Shown: positions 1 to 7,033 of the stretch, piece after piece
How the letters are laid out: the number at the start of each line of letters is the position of its first letter
How positions within the stretch are numbered: the stretch's first letter is position 1
Assembly: GCF_900091855.1 (NCBI RefSeq)
Contig: NZ_FMCH01000221.1
Location: 48,827-112,826, forward strand
DNA from: Streptomyces sp. DvalAA-14
GTDB lineage: Bacteria; Actinomycetota; Actinomycetes; Streptomycetales; Streptomycetaceae
Direction: 5' to 3'
Length of the DNA: 64,000 nucleotides
Position numbers and translations under genes: made by a program
The notes under the pieces: generated by a model
Databases searched by the model: none
Seen by the model: the letters and a program-made list of their open reading frames with translations, nothing else
Told to the model about the DNA's origin: nothing

Positions 1-396
1 GCAGACCACCGAGCCGACCGGCAGCACCGCGTCCACCGTGCGGACCGTCATGGGGTAGAGCGGGAAGAAGGCCAGGTCGCTGTAGCGCAGACCCGGCTTC
101 TCCCAGCCCGGGACGAAGGTGCCGTATCCCCAGTCGGCGATCCGGTGGTACCACAGCCCGTCCCAGCCCAGGCCCAGCACGTTGCGGGGGTGCGCGCCGC
201 GCCGGTGCGCCCACAACGCGACCACGGCCAGCCCGGCCACCCTGGCCACCGCGAAGCCGAGCAGCGCCCGCCGCGCCGCCCGCCACGAAGCCGCCAGGCC
301 CCGGCCGGCGCTCCGCTCCGGAGCGGGGAAGCGGGCGTGCCGTCCCGTTGCCGGTGCGGAGACGGGCTCCTCGGAGACCGGGCCGGCGATGGACAA
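1..396 (-). CDS. PIG-V-like mannosyltransferase membrane protein (C-terminus outside window)
   Basis: Reverse-strand translation gives a hydrophobic protein with WDGLWYHRIADWGYG followed by DLAFFPLYPM. This is the first luminal-loop signature of PIG-V/GT-C mannosyltransferases, which use polyprenyl-phosphate mannose on the outer face of the membrane. The first membrane segment lies around LLGFAVARVAGLAVVALWA. Only about 130 N-terminal residues are present; the catalytic loop begins just before the gene leaves the window. The frame is closed by a stop near 530. Between there and the conserved part the only start I find is a TTG at 396, so the true start is uncertain. The family call rests on this one motif plus the membrane segment; the acceptor is unknown. 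Confidence 0.62.
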   Translation of the reverse strand, partial: MSIAGPVSEEPVSAPATGRHARFPAPERSAGRGLAASWRAARRALLGFAVARVAGLAVVALWAHRRGAHPRNVLGLGWDGLWYHRIADWGYGTFVPGWEKPGLRYSDLAFFPLYPMTVRTVDAVLPVGSVVC

Positions 397-618
397 GCGC
401 GGGCTCCTCGGGGGGTGCGGATCCCGGGCGGTGGGCCGGGGGTGGGATCGGGGGGTGAGGCGGGGGTGAGGGCTGGGGACGGGCGCGAGGAGGGTCTGGT
501 CGTACGGTCTGTTCTCGTGACAAAACGACTATCGGCTACGGGGTCGGTCCGCTTCCGGAGACACGCGCGGGCGGCGGCGCATCGCCGCGCGGAGTCGCCC
601 GAAGGGGGGCGCGGCCCG

Positions 619-678
619 CTTCGGCCCGGCCGGCTTCGGCCCGGCCGGCTTCGGCCCGGCCGGCTTCGGCCCGGCCCA
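619..678. repeat. 15-bp direct repeat, four copies
   Basis: The unit CTTCGGCCCGGCCGG occurs four times head to tail, the last copy imperfect at its end. It lies in the 397-993 stretch between two divergent genes, where I see no convincing gene. A CTTAAG...CTTAAG inverted motif near 742-756 is the only other conspicuous element there. Confidence 0.85.
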
Positions 679-993
679 CGCGATCGCGACAAACTGCCGG
701 GCATCCTCGCCGCACGCTGAGCCTCCCGCGCCGGGGCGAGGCTTAAGCCCGCCTTAAGGCGGCCGTAAGTCGGATTAGGGATGGGCCGCCCCGTTCATCG
801 CGGCGGCAACGGGCTGACAGGATCGGCGTGTTCGAGCGTCCGGGCAGGGGCGGGAAAGTCCCTGGTCAAGGGCGCCCGAGCGGATCGGGACGGTGCTCGG
901 CCGAGGCGGCGGGCCGGGTGCCGCGGGGGCGGCCGGGCGGGTCCACCGAGGTTGACGGCCTCCGGCGGGACCGCCAGGATCTCCGATCACACG

Positions 994-1010
994 TTAGGAA
1001 AGTTTACTAA
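994..1010. promoter_or_regulatory. Palindromic operator upstream of the chitosanase gene
   Basis: TTAGGAAAGTTTACTAA is an inverted repeat of two 8-base arms around a central G with one mismatch. It lies 163 bp upstream of the chitosanase start, in a locally AT-rich patch of very GC-rich DNA. Actinobacterial GH46 chitosanase genes are known to be controlled by CsnR, a ROK-family repressor binding a palindrome in their promoters. I infer this is such a site but cannot compare it with the published consensus here. No csnR-like gene is in the window. Confidence 0.6.
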
Positions 1011-1173
1011 TCGCAGAGGTCCGCTCCCCGCGTCGACTCCTGCGCCAGGAATCCGGCCGACCGGCCGGACCACCGAACCGCTCACCGTCGAGGCGCCGGC
1101 GCGGCCCCGGTGCCGTGCGTGCAGGCACCGGCGGCTCCCGTCCGCCCCGGAACCCCCACAGGAGACCACCCTC

Positions 1174-3066
1174 ATGGCCCCTCGTGCACACGGCCACCGG
1201 CGTCGTGGCGTCAAACACCCCGCGGTGATCACCGGAGCCGCGCTCCTCGGCGCCGGCGCGCTCGCCTTCACCGGCATCCAGGCGATGGCGTCGACCTCCG
1301 CCCCGAAGACCGCGACGACCAGCGTGACCAGCTCCGCGCAGCTGCGGTCCGCGCTGGCCGCGGCGAAGCCCGGCACCACCATCAAACTGGCCAACGGCAC
1401 CTACTCCGGCCAGTTCACGATCACCAACCCCGGCACCGCCGCCGCCCCGATCACCCTGACCGGCGGCGCCGGCGCCGTCCTCACCTCCAGCGGCGGCAAC
1501 GGCTACGGCCTGTGGCTCAAGGGCGCGCCGTACTGGAACCTCACCGGCTTCACCGTGGACGACGCGAAGAAGGGCATCGTCATGGATGCCTCCTCGCACG
1601 TCACCATCGACACCGTGACCGTCCACGACATCGCCTACGAGGGCGTGCACTTCCGCTCGGGCAGCTCGTACGGCGTGATCCGCAACTCCTTCGTGCACGA
1701 CACCGGCACCTCCTTCCCGCAGTACGGCGAAGGCGTCTACATAGGCTCGGCCAACAGCAACTGGAGCCAGTTCGCCGGGCCGACCGGCGTGGACGCCTCC
1801 GACCACGTCCAGGTCCTGAACAACCGGATCGGCCCGAACGTCGCCGCCGAGGGCATCGACGTCAAGGAGGGCACCAAGGCCGGCACGATCAGCGGCAACA
1901 CCCTCGACGGCACCGGCGAGAAGAACCAGAACTCCGGCGACTCCACGATCGACGTCAAGGGCGACGGCTACACCGTCTCCGGGAACACCGTCACCCACCC
2001 GTACACCGACGGCTTCCAGGTCCACAACGCGTACGGCGCCTACGGCTGCGGCAACACCTTCACCGGCAATACCTTCAGCCTGGCCGGCGCCCGCGGCTAC
2101 GGCATCGACGTCACCGACAACGGCACGTGCGCCACCAAGAACACGGTGACCACCTCGAACACCGCCAGCGGCGGGAAGGGCCTGACGAACATCGCCACCG
2201 TCAAGCCCCCGGTGTCCACCCCGACCCCTTCCGCGATGCCGACCGCCAAGCCCACCCCCACCGCGTCGGCCACCCCCGAGCCGACCGCGACGGCCACGCC
2301 GACGCACACCGCGACGCCGACCGCCGCCCCCACCACCGCGGCCCCCGGTGCCGGGACCGGTCTGGACGACCCGCACGAGAAGGAGATCGCGATGGAGCTG
2401 GTCAGCTCCGCCGAGAACTCCTCGCTGGACTGGAAGGCCCAGTACGCGTACATCGAGGACATCGGTGACGGCCGCGGCTACACGGCCGGCATCATCGGCT
2501 TCTGCTCCGGCACCGGCGACATGCTGGAACTCGTCCAGGCGTACACCGCCGCCGAGCCCGGCAACCCGCTCGCGAAGTACCTGCCCGCCCTGCAGAAGGT
2601 CAACGGCACCGACTCGCACACAGGCCTGGGCACCGCCTTCGTCAACGACTGGAAGACCGCCGCCAAGGACACCGTCTTCCAGACCGCGCAGAACAACGAG
2701 CGCGACCGGGTCTACTTCGACCCGTCCGTCAACCAGGCAAAGGCGGACGGCCTGCGCGCACTGGGCCAGTTCATCTACTACGACGCCATCGTGATGCACG
2801 GCCCCGGCGACGACCCGGTGAGCTTCGGCGGCATCCGCAAGGCCGCCATGAAGAAGGCCAAGACCCCCGCCCAGGGCGGCGACGAGACCACCTACCTCAA
2901 CGCCTTCCTCGACGCCCGCAAGGCCGCGATGCTCACCGAGGCCGCGCACGACGACACCAGCCGCGTCGACACCGAGCAGCGCGTCTTCCTCGACAACGGC
3001 AATCTGGACCTCACGCCGCCGCTGACCTGGAAGACCTACGGCGACTCGTACACCATCAAGAACTGA
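1174..3066 (+). CDS. Secreted beta-helix / GH46 chitosanase fusion
   Basis: About 630 residues. A twin-Arg-poor signal peptide (roughly residues 1-42, basic RRR then AALLGAGALAFTG) is followed by a right-handed parallel beta-helix domain (about 50-345) of pectate-lyase/NosD style. A Pro/Thr/Ala linker follows (about 347-395), then a complete GH46 endo-chitosanase domain (about 396-630). The catalytic domain resembles the Streptomyces N174 enzyme closely: SSAENSSLDWKAQY carries the catalytic Glu (E414) and EDIGDGRGY the catalytic Asp (D432). It should cleave chitosan outside the cell. The start is ATG after an ACAGGAGACC ribosome binding site. GH46 enzymes are usually secreted as single domains, so the N-terminal helix is unusual; it may bind or cleave a second polysaccharide, but I see no assured catalytic residues in it. 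Confidence 0.93.
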   Translation: MAPRAHGHRRRGVKHPAVITGAALLGAGALAFTGIQAMASTSAPKTATTSVTSSAQLRSALAAAKPGTTIKLANGTYSGQFTITNPGTAAAPITLTGGAGAVLTSSGGNGYGLWLKGAPYWNLTGFTVDDAKKGIVMDASSHVTIDTVTVHDIAYEGVHFRSGSSYGVIRNSFVHDTGTSFPQYGEGVYIGSANSNWSQFAGPTGVDASDHVQVLNNRIGPNVAAEGIDVKEGTKAGTISGNTLDGTGEKNQNSGDSTIDVKGDGYTVSGNTVTHPYTDGFQVHNAYGAYGCGNTFTGNTFSLAGARGYGIDVTDNGTCATKNTVTTSNTASGGKGLTNIATVKPPVSTPTPSAMPTAKPTPTASATPEPTATATPTHTATPTAAPTTAAPGAGTGLDDPHEKEIAMELVSSAENSSLDWKAQYAYIEDIGDGRGYTAGIIGFCSGTGDMLELVQAYTAAEPGNPLAKYLPALQKVNGTDSHTGLGTAFVNDWKTAAKDTVFQTAQNNERDRVYFDPSVNQAKADGLRALGQFIYYDAIVMHGPGDDPVSFGGIRKAAMKKAKTPAQGGDETTYLNAFLDARKAAMLTEAAHDDTSRVDTEQRVFLDNGNLDLTPPLTWKTYGDSYTIKN

Positions 3067-3082
3067 CTGGCCCCTTCCCCGC

Positions 3083-3133
3083 CGCCGGTGCCCCCGTGCC
3101 CCCGTGTCTCCCGCACGGGGGCACCGGCGTTTT
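3083..3133 (+). terminator. Terminator of the chitosanase gene
   Basis: A perfect 16-bp stem (CGCCGGTGCCCCCGTG and its complement) encloses a 15-nt loop and is followed by TTTT, 17 bp after the stop codon. It also separates the gene from the convergent VOC gene. Confidence 0.85.
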
Positions 3134-3197
3134 GCGCCCGATCGGCGCCACCGGGCCGCGGCCCGGCCGCCTACGGACCGCCGGACCGCTGGACCGC

Positions 3198-3572
3198 TTA
3201 CGCTGGCGTTTGCAGCACGGAGAGCACATTCCCGGCGGGATCGGTGAACCACGCGATCAGCGGGCCGCCGCCGCGGAAGATCCCCTTGTCGTCCGGCTCG
3301 ACGTGGTCGTAGCGCTCGAAGCGCACGCCCCGCCCCTTCAGCTCCTCGACCGCCGCCTCGATGTCGGGGACCGGGAAGTTGAGAATCGTGTACGTCGCCG
3401 GGGTGTGGTCGGCCTTGGGATAGACCAGGATGTCGCGCCCACCCGCGACATGCAGGGTCAGCATGCCGTCCTGCTCGGACACCCGCAGCCCGAGCGTCTC
3501 GCCGTAGAACGCCTTCGCCGCGCCGATGTCGTCCACCGAGAATCCACTGAACGCCTTCGTCGAACCGAACAT
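3198..3572 (-). CDS. VOC (glyoxalase/bleomycin resistance-type) protein
   Basis: 124 residues, the length of a single-domain vicinal oxygen chelate protein. It shows the usual pattern: [22 protein letters not shown] at the N-terminal beta-alpha unit, [19 protein letters not shown] at the second, and a C-terminal [12 protein letters not shown] containing a late Asp/Asn but not a clear metal Glu. The start is ATG behind an AGGAGG site. Proteins like this include lactoylglutathione lyases, dioxygenases and antibiotic-binding proteins; the substrate cannot be told from sequence. It lies alone, convergent with the chitosanase gene, at the left edge of the accessory island. Confidence 0.85.
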   Translation of the reverse strand: MFGSTKAFSGFSVDDIGAAKAFYGETLGLRVSEQDGMLTLHVAGGRDILVYPKADHTPATYTILNFPVPDIEAAVEELKGRGVRFERYDHVEPDDKGIFRGGGPLIAWFTDPAGNVLSVLQTPA

Positions 3573-3655
3573 GATCGCCTCCTGTTTGCGGTTGCCGGCT
3601 GTGTAGACGTCAACGCGACCGGAAACTCATCGGTCGCGCGAGATCCAAGACCTGG

Positions 3656-3730
3656 ACGGCCGCGGGAACCGGCCCATGAGGTTCACATGGGGCGGCGAGG
3701 TGGACGGCAAGCAGACGGCGGAGGCGTTCT
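3656..3730. repeat. Left copy of 75-bp direct repeat flanking a toxin-antitoxin pair
   Basis: Matches 4684-4758 at 72 of 75 positions by eye. It encodes, in the plus direction, the same peptide fragment (PMRFTWGGEVDGKQTAEAF) as the remnant gene on the right, then breaks off one base before the toxin stop codon. The two copies bracket exactly the PIN/RHH pair. Confidence 0.9.
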
Positions 3731-3731
3731 G

Positions 3732-4175
3732 TCACAGGGGCAAGTCGTCGGGCAGAAGGCGAAAGGACTTGTGACGGCCGAGCGGGCGGACCGCGCGGAA
3801 GTCGCGGCGGTCGAGGGTGAGGACGGCATCCGTGTCGTATTCGGCGGCGAGGGCCACATTCACGGCGCCGGCAAGGTCGAGGTTGAGCGCGGCATACCTG
3901 GCTCGCAAGGTCTGTGCGGCGGAGAGGTGGGCCTCGGTGATTTCCGGTACGACGATCCGGCCCGCTCGCATCCACCGCCGGATGTCGTCGATCGCGCTGA
4001 CAGCTGCTTCCCGTCCCAGTTCGCGGGTCGCGACGTGGTCGATCTCAGCGAGCAGCAAGGGCGACATCACCAAAAGGCCGGCGGCCATGATCGCCTCGTT
4101 GGCTCCATGGTGCTCCGGGTGCCGGGAGTCGAGCGCGGCCAGCAGGCCCGAGGTGTCGGCCACAACGACGATCAC
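3732..4175 (-). CDS. PIN-domain toxin (VapC family)
   Basis: 147 residues, typical for VapC. The acidic residues of the PIN active site are visible: VADTSGLLA near residue 8, LLAEID in the middle, DLAGAVNVALA and the late TLDRRDFR. Such proteins are Mg-dependent RNases that cut tRNA or rRNA and are silenced by the partner antitoxin. It starts with GTG, overlapping the antitoxin stop codon (GTGA), so the two are translationally coupled. The module lies between two 75-bp direct repeats inside what was once another gene. The RNA target is unknown. Confidence 0.9.
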   Translation of the reverse strand: MIVVVADTSGLLAALDSRHPEHHGANEAIMAAGLLVMSPLLLAEIDHVATRELGREAAVSAIDDIRRWMRAGRIVVPEITEAHLSAAQTLRARYAALNLDLAGAVNVALAAEYDTDAVLTLDRRDFRAVRPLGRHKSFRLLPDDLPL

Positions 4176-4432
4176 GCTGTGGTCCGTGAGCCGCCCTGGC
4201 CCTGGACGGCGTCAGCCACCGCGTTGCGGACGTCCTCCTTGGAGGGAGTACGCCCCGGACCTTCGAAGGTCCGGGAGAAGAGCGGTTCGTCCCAGACCCG
4301 GTTCGCCATGGCCGCGAGATGGATGCCTTGCCGGATGATCTCGGCCTCACTGATACCGCGGCGAGCGGCGGCCTCCTTGATGATCGCGAGATCCTCGGGG
4401 TCCGCGTAGACGTTTGTGCGCTTCATGGACAT
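4172..4432 (-). CDS. Ribbon-helix-helix antitoxin of the first PIN pair
   Basis: 86 residues starting MSMKRTNVYADPEDL. The N-terminal beta-strand plus two helices (IIKEAAARRGISEAEIIRQGI) is a MetJ/Arc-type ribbon-helix-helix DNA-binding domain, as in VapB/CopG antitoxins. The polar C-terminal half would wrap the toxin. I chose the ATG at 4432 because a TACCAT box stands 6 nt upstream and there is no Shine-Dalgarno, so the mRNA is probably leaderless. MKRTNV at 4426 is the alternative. It ends inside the toxin start codon and should autorepress through the repeats at its own promoter. Confidence 0.82.
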   Translation of the reverse strand: MSMKRTNVYADPEDLAIIKEAAARRGISEAEIIRQGIHLAAMANRVWDEPLFSRTFEGPGRTPSKEDVRNAVADAVQGQGGSRTTA

Positions 4433-4456
4433 GTACCAATGGTAGTCCATGTACCA
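4430..4456 (-). promoter_or_regulatory. Promoter and candidate autoregulatory repeats of the first toxin-antitoxin pair
   Basis: CATGTACCA occurs twice in the same orientation 18 bp apart, one copy covering the start codon and one just upstream. On the coding strand a TACCAT -10 box (complement of 4439-4444) lies 6 nt before the ATG. Spaced direct repeats over the start are a common binding site for ribbon-helix-helix antitoxins. Confidence 0.5.
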
Positions 4457-4556
4457 GGTGTGGTGCACGTGATCACTGCTGCTGCCGGCGCACTGCGGCA
4501 TCACCAGTCACGACGCAAGCGGACCCGCACCGCCGCGGTCACCGCCGACGGGCTGA

Positions 4557-4814
4557 ATCGAGATACCGGATGATCCGGTCGGCGTCGCTAGAAGTCAGAC
4601 GGTTCTCGTCGATCGGCTCGGCATCGAGCGCGAGCAGTTGCGCGGATCGCTGGCTGCTCTCACACGGCATATCCACGCGCACTACGGCCGCGGGAACTGG
4701 CCCATGAGGTTCACATGGGGTGGGGAGGTGGACGGCAAGCAGACGGCGGAGGCGTTCTACTCTGTGGATGAGACCTCCGCGGCACGCTGGCTTGAAGCAC
4801 GTACAGCCCGCTGA
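4557..4814 (+). pseudogene. Remnant of an unrecognised gene disrupted by the toxin-antitoxin insertion
   Basis: An open frame of 85 codons between an in-frame TGA at 4554 and the stop at 4812-4814, with no ATG or GTG start. Its peptide reads VLVDRLGIEREQLRGS, then HIHAHYGRGNWPM, then FTWGGEVDGKQTAEAFY and DETSAARWLEARTAR. The helical and aromatic pattern looks like a real C-terminal domain, but I do not recognise the family. A 75-bp piece of the same coding sequence appears again to the left of the toxin gene, so this is the broken end of a gene rather than a small intact one. Confidence 0.6.
4684..4758. repeat. Right copy of the 75-bp direct repeat
   Basis: Same sequence as 3656-3730 with three mismatches by eye, in the same orientation. 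It lies inside the remnant gene, about 250 bp beyond the start of the ribbon-helix-helix antitoxin gene. Confidence 0.9.
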
Positions 4815-4955
4815 TCATGGACGCATCCGAGGAGCGTCCATCGGTACACGACGGTCGGCATGCACCGGGTGCGATCGACCTCGTTTCCGACTTATCGAGT
4901 CCGGTGACGCCGGACTGTCCGTCGTATTCTGACCACACACGGGAAGGAGCCGTCC

Positions 4956-5504
4956 ATGAGCGTCGACGCGATTGTGCACACCGAGTTCCCCGAGGGGTAC
5001 ACGGTCCTGTTCGGGGCCGACGGAAAGGTGATCATGACCCCGCAGAGTGAAGAGCACTCCAGCACCATCAGGTCGATGCAGATCGACTCGGCTCTCGCTC
5101 TCGGCCGCCACGCGAAAGTCACCTCTGACGTCTACATTGACTTCCCTGCCGACGAGAACTCAGCTCCCGATCTGGCGATCCTTCGCGAGGATGCTCGTCG
5201 GGGAGGCAAGCGCTACAGCTTCGAAGACGTCCTGCTGATCTCGGAGGTCGTCTCGACGTCCTCGGCACGCAAGGACTACGACGACTGCACCGCGAAGTAC
5301 GGCCGGTACGGCATTCCCGCCTACCTTGTAGTGGACCCGTACACCCAGGAAGTTGTCCTCCATACCCAGCCGACCGCCACCGGTTACATTGCTGCGCACA
5401 CCCACAAGTACGGCACTGGCAAGCTCTCCATTCCCCTTGCCGATGGCCGCACCTTCACCTTGGACCTCGACGAACTCCCGCGCCCCGAGGCAGACGCCCA
5501 CTGA
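4956..5504 (+). CDS. Uma2 family (DUF820) restriction-endonuclease-like protein
   Basis: 182 residues, the usual length. Key features of the Uma2 PD-(D/E)XK fold are present: SDVYIDFP, APDLAILR (catalytic Asp), DVLLISEVVS (Glu) and a KDYDDCTAKYGRYGIPAYLVVDP segment carrying the conserved Lys and Tyr. Uma2 proteins are abundant in cyanobacteria and Streptomyces; their role is not established. The start is ATG after GGGAAGGAG. A 7-bp inverted repeat (AGTCCGG/CCGGACT, 4898-4916) and a TATTCT box (4923-4928) sit upstream and may form its promoter and operator. It stands alone in the island. Confidence 0.88.
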   Translation: MSVDAIVHTEFPEGYTVLFGADGKVIMTPQSEEHSSTIRSMQIDSALALGRHAKVTSDVYIDFPADENSAPDLAILREDARRGGKRYSFEDVLLISEVVSTSSARKDYDDCTAKYGRYGIPAYLVVDPYTQEVVLHTQPTATGYIAAHTHKYGTGKLSIPLADGRTFTLDLDELPRPEADAH

Positions 5505-5605
5505 CGAAGGTCCACCGCCCGAGGCCCGGCTCAGCAACCGTGGCTCGGCCGCGAAGCCCGATCATATGGGCGCAATCATATGGTTGCCGCGGCGAAGGCC
5601 ACCCG

Positions 5606-5619
5606 TGATGCGCGCATCA
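5606..5619. promoter_or_regulatory. 14-bp perfect palindrome at the left border of the duplicated segment
   Basis: TGATGCGCGCATCA is a perfect palindrome 23 bp before the left copy of the 441-bp repeat and 100 bp after the Uma2 gene. A pair of ATCATATGG direct repeats (5561-5569 and 5575-5583) lies just before it. It could be an operator, or a trace of the event that made the island; the sequence does not decide. Confidence 0.4.
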
Positions 5620-5642
5620 GCGCGGCCCTATGAATGGGCGGA

Positions 5643-6083
5643 GCTCAGCCGTTGAAGGCTTTGCGGAGGCGGGAGGCTGCTTCGGTGAGGACGGTTTCGC
5701 GTTTGCAGAAGGCGAAGCGGACTTGGGTGCGGCCGGCGGTGGGGTGGTCGTAGAAGACGGAGTTGGGGACGGCGACGACGCCGCAGCGTTCGGGGAGTGC
5801 GCGGCAGAAGGTCAATGCGTCCAAGCCTGGGGCGAGTTCGGCGATGTCGGTGGTGATGAAGTACGTGCCCTGCGGGACGTAGACCTGGAAGCCTGCGTCG
5901 GTGAGGCCGGCGGCCAGGAGATCGCGTTTCGCGAGGAGGTCGTCGCGGAAGTCGGCGTAGTACGCGTCGGGCAGGGCGAGGGCCTCGGCGACGGCGTACT
6001 GGAACGGGCCCGAGGCCACGTACGTCAGGAACTGCTTGGCGGTGCGGACGGCCGCCACGAGCGGAGCCGCCCCCGTCACCCAG
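5643..6083. repeat. Left copy of 441-bp direct repeat (aminotransferase 3' end)
   Basis: Aligned by eye with 9008-9448 at a constant offset of 3365 with three mismatches and no gaps. It carries the last 145 or so codons of the aminotransferase gene. Confidence 0.95.
5645..6082 (-). pseudogene. Truncated C-terminal copy of the aminotransferase
   Basis: Encodes residues from about 246 to the end of the aminotransferase found intact at 9010-10182, with only a couple of amino-acid differences (ALPDAYY for ALPDTYY, KAFNG for KAFSG). The PLP lysine and the whole cofactor-binding half are missing, so it cannot be an active enzyme. The frame upstream of the breakpoint is open but reads unrelated sequence. 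The near identity shows that the duplication is recent. Confidence 0.9.
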
Positions 6084-6153
6084 GTCACTCCTCGTTCACA
6101 CACCCATTCGGGTGAACGCTCGCTGTGCCGTTCCCTGAGGCAGGTGGCAGATC

Positions 6154-6159
6154 TAAACT
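6154..6159 (+). promoter_or_regulatory. -10 box of the second toxin-antitoxin pair
   Basis: TAAACT stands 6 nt before a GTG start, as for a leaderless transcript. TTCCCT 17 nt further upstream is a weak -35. The imperfect inverted sequence GTTCAC...GTGAAC (6094-6117) lies between the island breakpoint and this promoter and may be an operator. Confidence 0.5.
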
Positions 6160-6165
6160 GTGCAC

Positions 6166-6441
6166 GTGAGCGCTGCATTCGACTACGAGGACATGCACCA
6201 CTTGGTGGACCGGCTCACGCCGGGCCAGGTCCGGCGCCTGCGCCTGCTCGTCACCCAGGACGAGGAGCTGTCGCAGGTGGCCCTCGCGCTGCCCGCTGTC
6301 GAGGGAGCCGAGACCGAAGAGTCCGTCCCGGCCGGGCTGCTCGCCCTGATCGGCAGTGTCAACGGCCCTGAGGACTTGGCCGAAGAGCACGACGACTACA
6401 TCCGCGAGCGCATGCGCGAGCGCTTTGGCGATTCCGCGTGA
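6166..6441 (+). CDS. Putative antitoxin of the second PIN pair
   Basis: 91 residues, strongly acidic at the C-terminus (DLAEEHDDYIRERMRERFGD). The N-terminal part, YEDMHHLVDRLTPGQVRRLRLLV, predicts a helical segment, but I see no clear ribbon-helix-helix or AbrB motif. The antitoxin call therefore rests on size, charge and position: its stop codon overlaps the GTG start of the PIN gene. The GTG start at 6166 is chosen over one at 6160 because it lies 6 nt after TAAACT. Confidence 0.65.
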   Translation: MSAAFDYEDMHHLVDRLTPGQVRRLRLLVTQDEELSQVALALPAVEGAETEESVPAGLLALIGSVNGPEDLAEEHDDYIRERMRERFGDSA

Positions 6442-6848
6442 TCGCGACAGTCCTGGACACCGGCCCGCTGGCGGCCGCGTTCAATGCCGCAGACCGGCGG
6501 CATCCCGAGTGCGCCGCGCTTCTCGGGTCGCTGACCGGCCGCCGCTTGCTGCCGAGCCCGGTCCTGACCGAAGTCTGCTGGCTTCTGGAGCGGTGGCCGA
6601 AGGTTGAAGCCGCCTTCCTCACCGAGGTGGCCCGTGGCACCTTCGAACTCGTTCACCTCACGCCCGTCGATCTCATCCGCATGGGAGAGCTGATTCTCCA
6701 GTACGCAGACTTCCCCTTGGGCGGAGTCGATGCCTCGGTCATCGCCATTGCCGAGCGCTTCGGCGTGGACCGGGTGGCCACCCTGGACCGACGGCACTTC
6801 GGCGTCGTCAAGCCATCTCACGTGCCGGCTCTCGTGCTGTTCCCTTAG
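6438..6848 (+). CDS. PIN-domain toxin of the second pair
   Basis: 136 residues with the PIN active-site acids: VLDTGPLAAAFN near the N-terminus, SPVLTEVCWLL (conserved Glu), FPLGGVDASVIAIAE (third acid) and VATLDRRHFGVV at the end. This is a predicted Mg-dependent RNase toxin of the VapC superfamily. It begins with GTG overlapping the antitoxin stop (GTGA). It differs clearly from the first PIN toxin in the window, so the two pairs were acquired separately rather than by duplication. It is the first gene inside the segment bounded by the 441-bp repeat. Confidence 0.88.
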   Translation: MIATVLDTGPLAAAFNAADRRHPECAALLGSLTGRRLLPSPVLTEVCWLLERWPKVEAAFLTEVARGTFELVHLTPVDLIRMGELILQYADFPLGGVDASVIAIAERFGVDRVATLDRRHFGVVKPSHVPALVLFP

Positions 6849-7033
6849 CAACGGGTGGGCAGGCTGCCCGTGCGTGTTGTCCGTGACTCCTATGTCGGCG
6901 ATCACGGAGGAGACCGAAGGCAATCATCTGCTCCGCAGAGGGGAGTCGGGCGATTGAAAATACTTCGTCCCTGCGTCGGCGGAAGTGGTTAGGGTGTGGA
7001 CCAGACACGTTGTGATGAGCGCGGGGGAGCTGC

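Noticed and set aside
781..1173. An N-terminal extension of the chitosanase frame
   Set aside because: The extension has no ribosome binding site, contains the operator, and would bury the signal peptide.
994..3252. A 752-codon frame on the minus strand
   Set aside because: Antisense to the chitosanase fusion, no recognisable domain.
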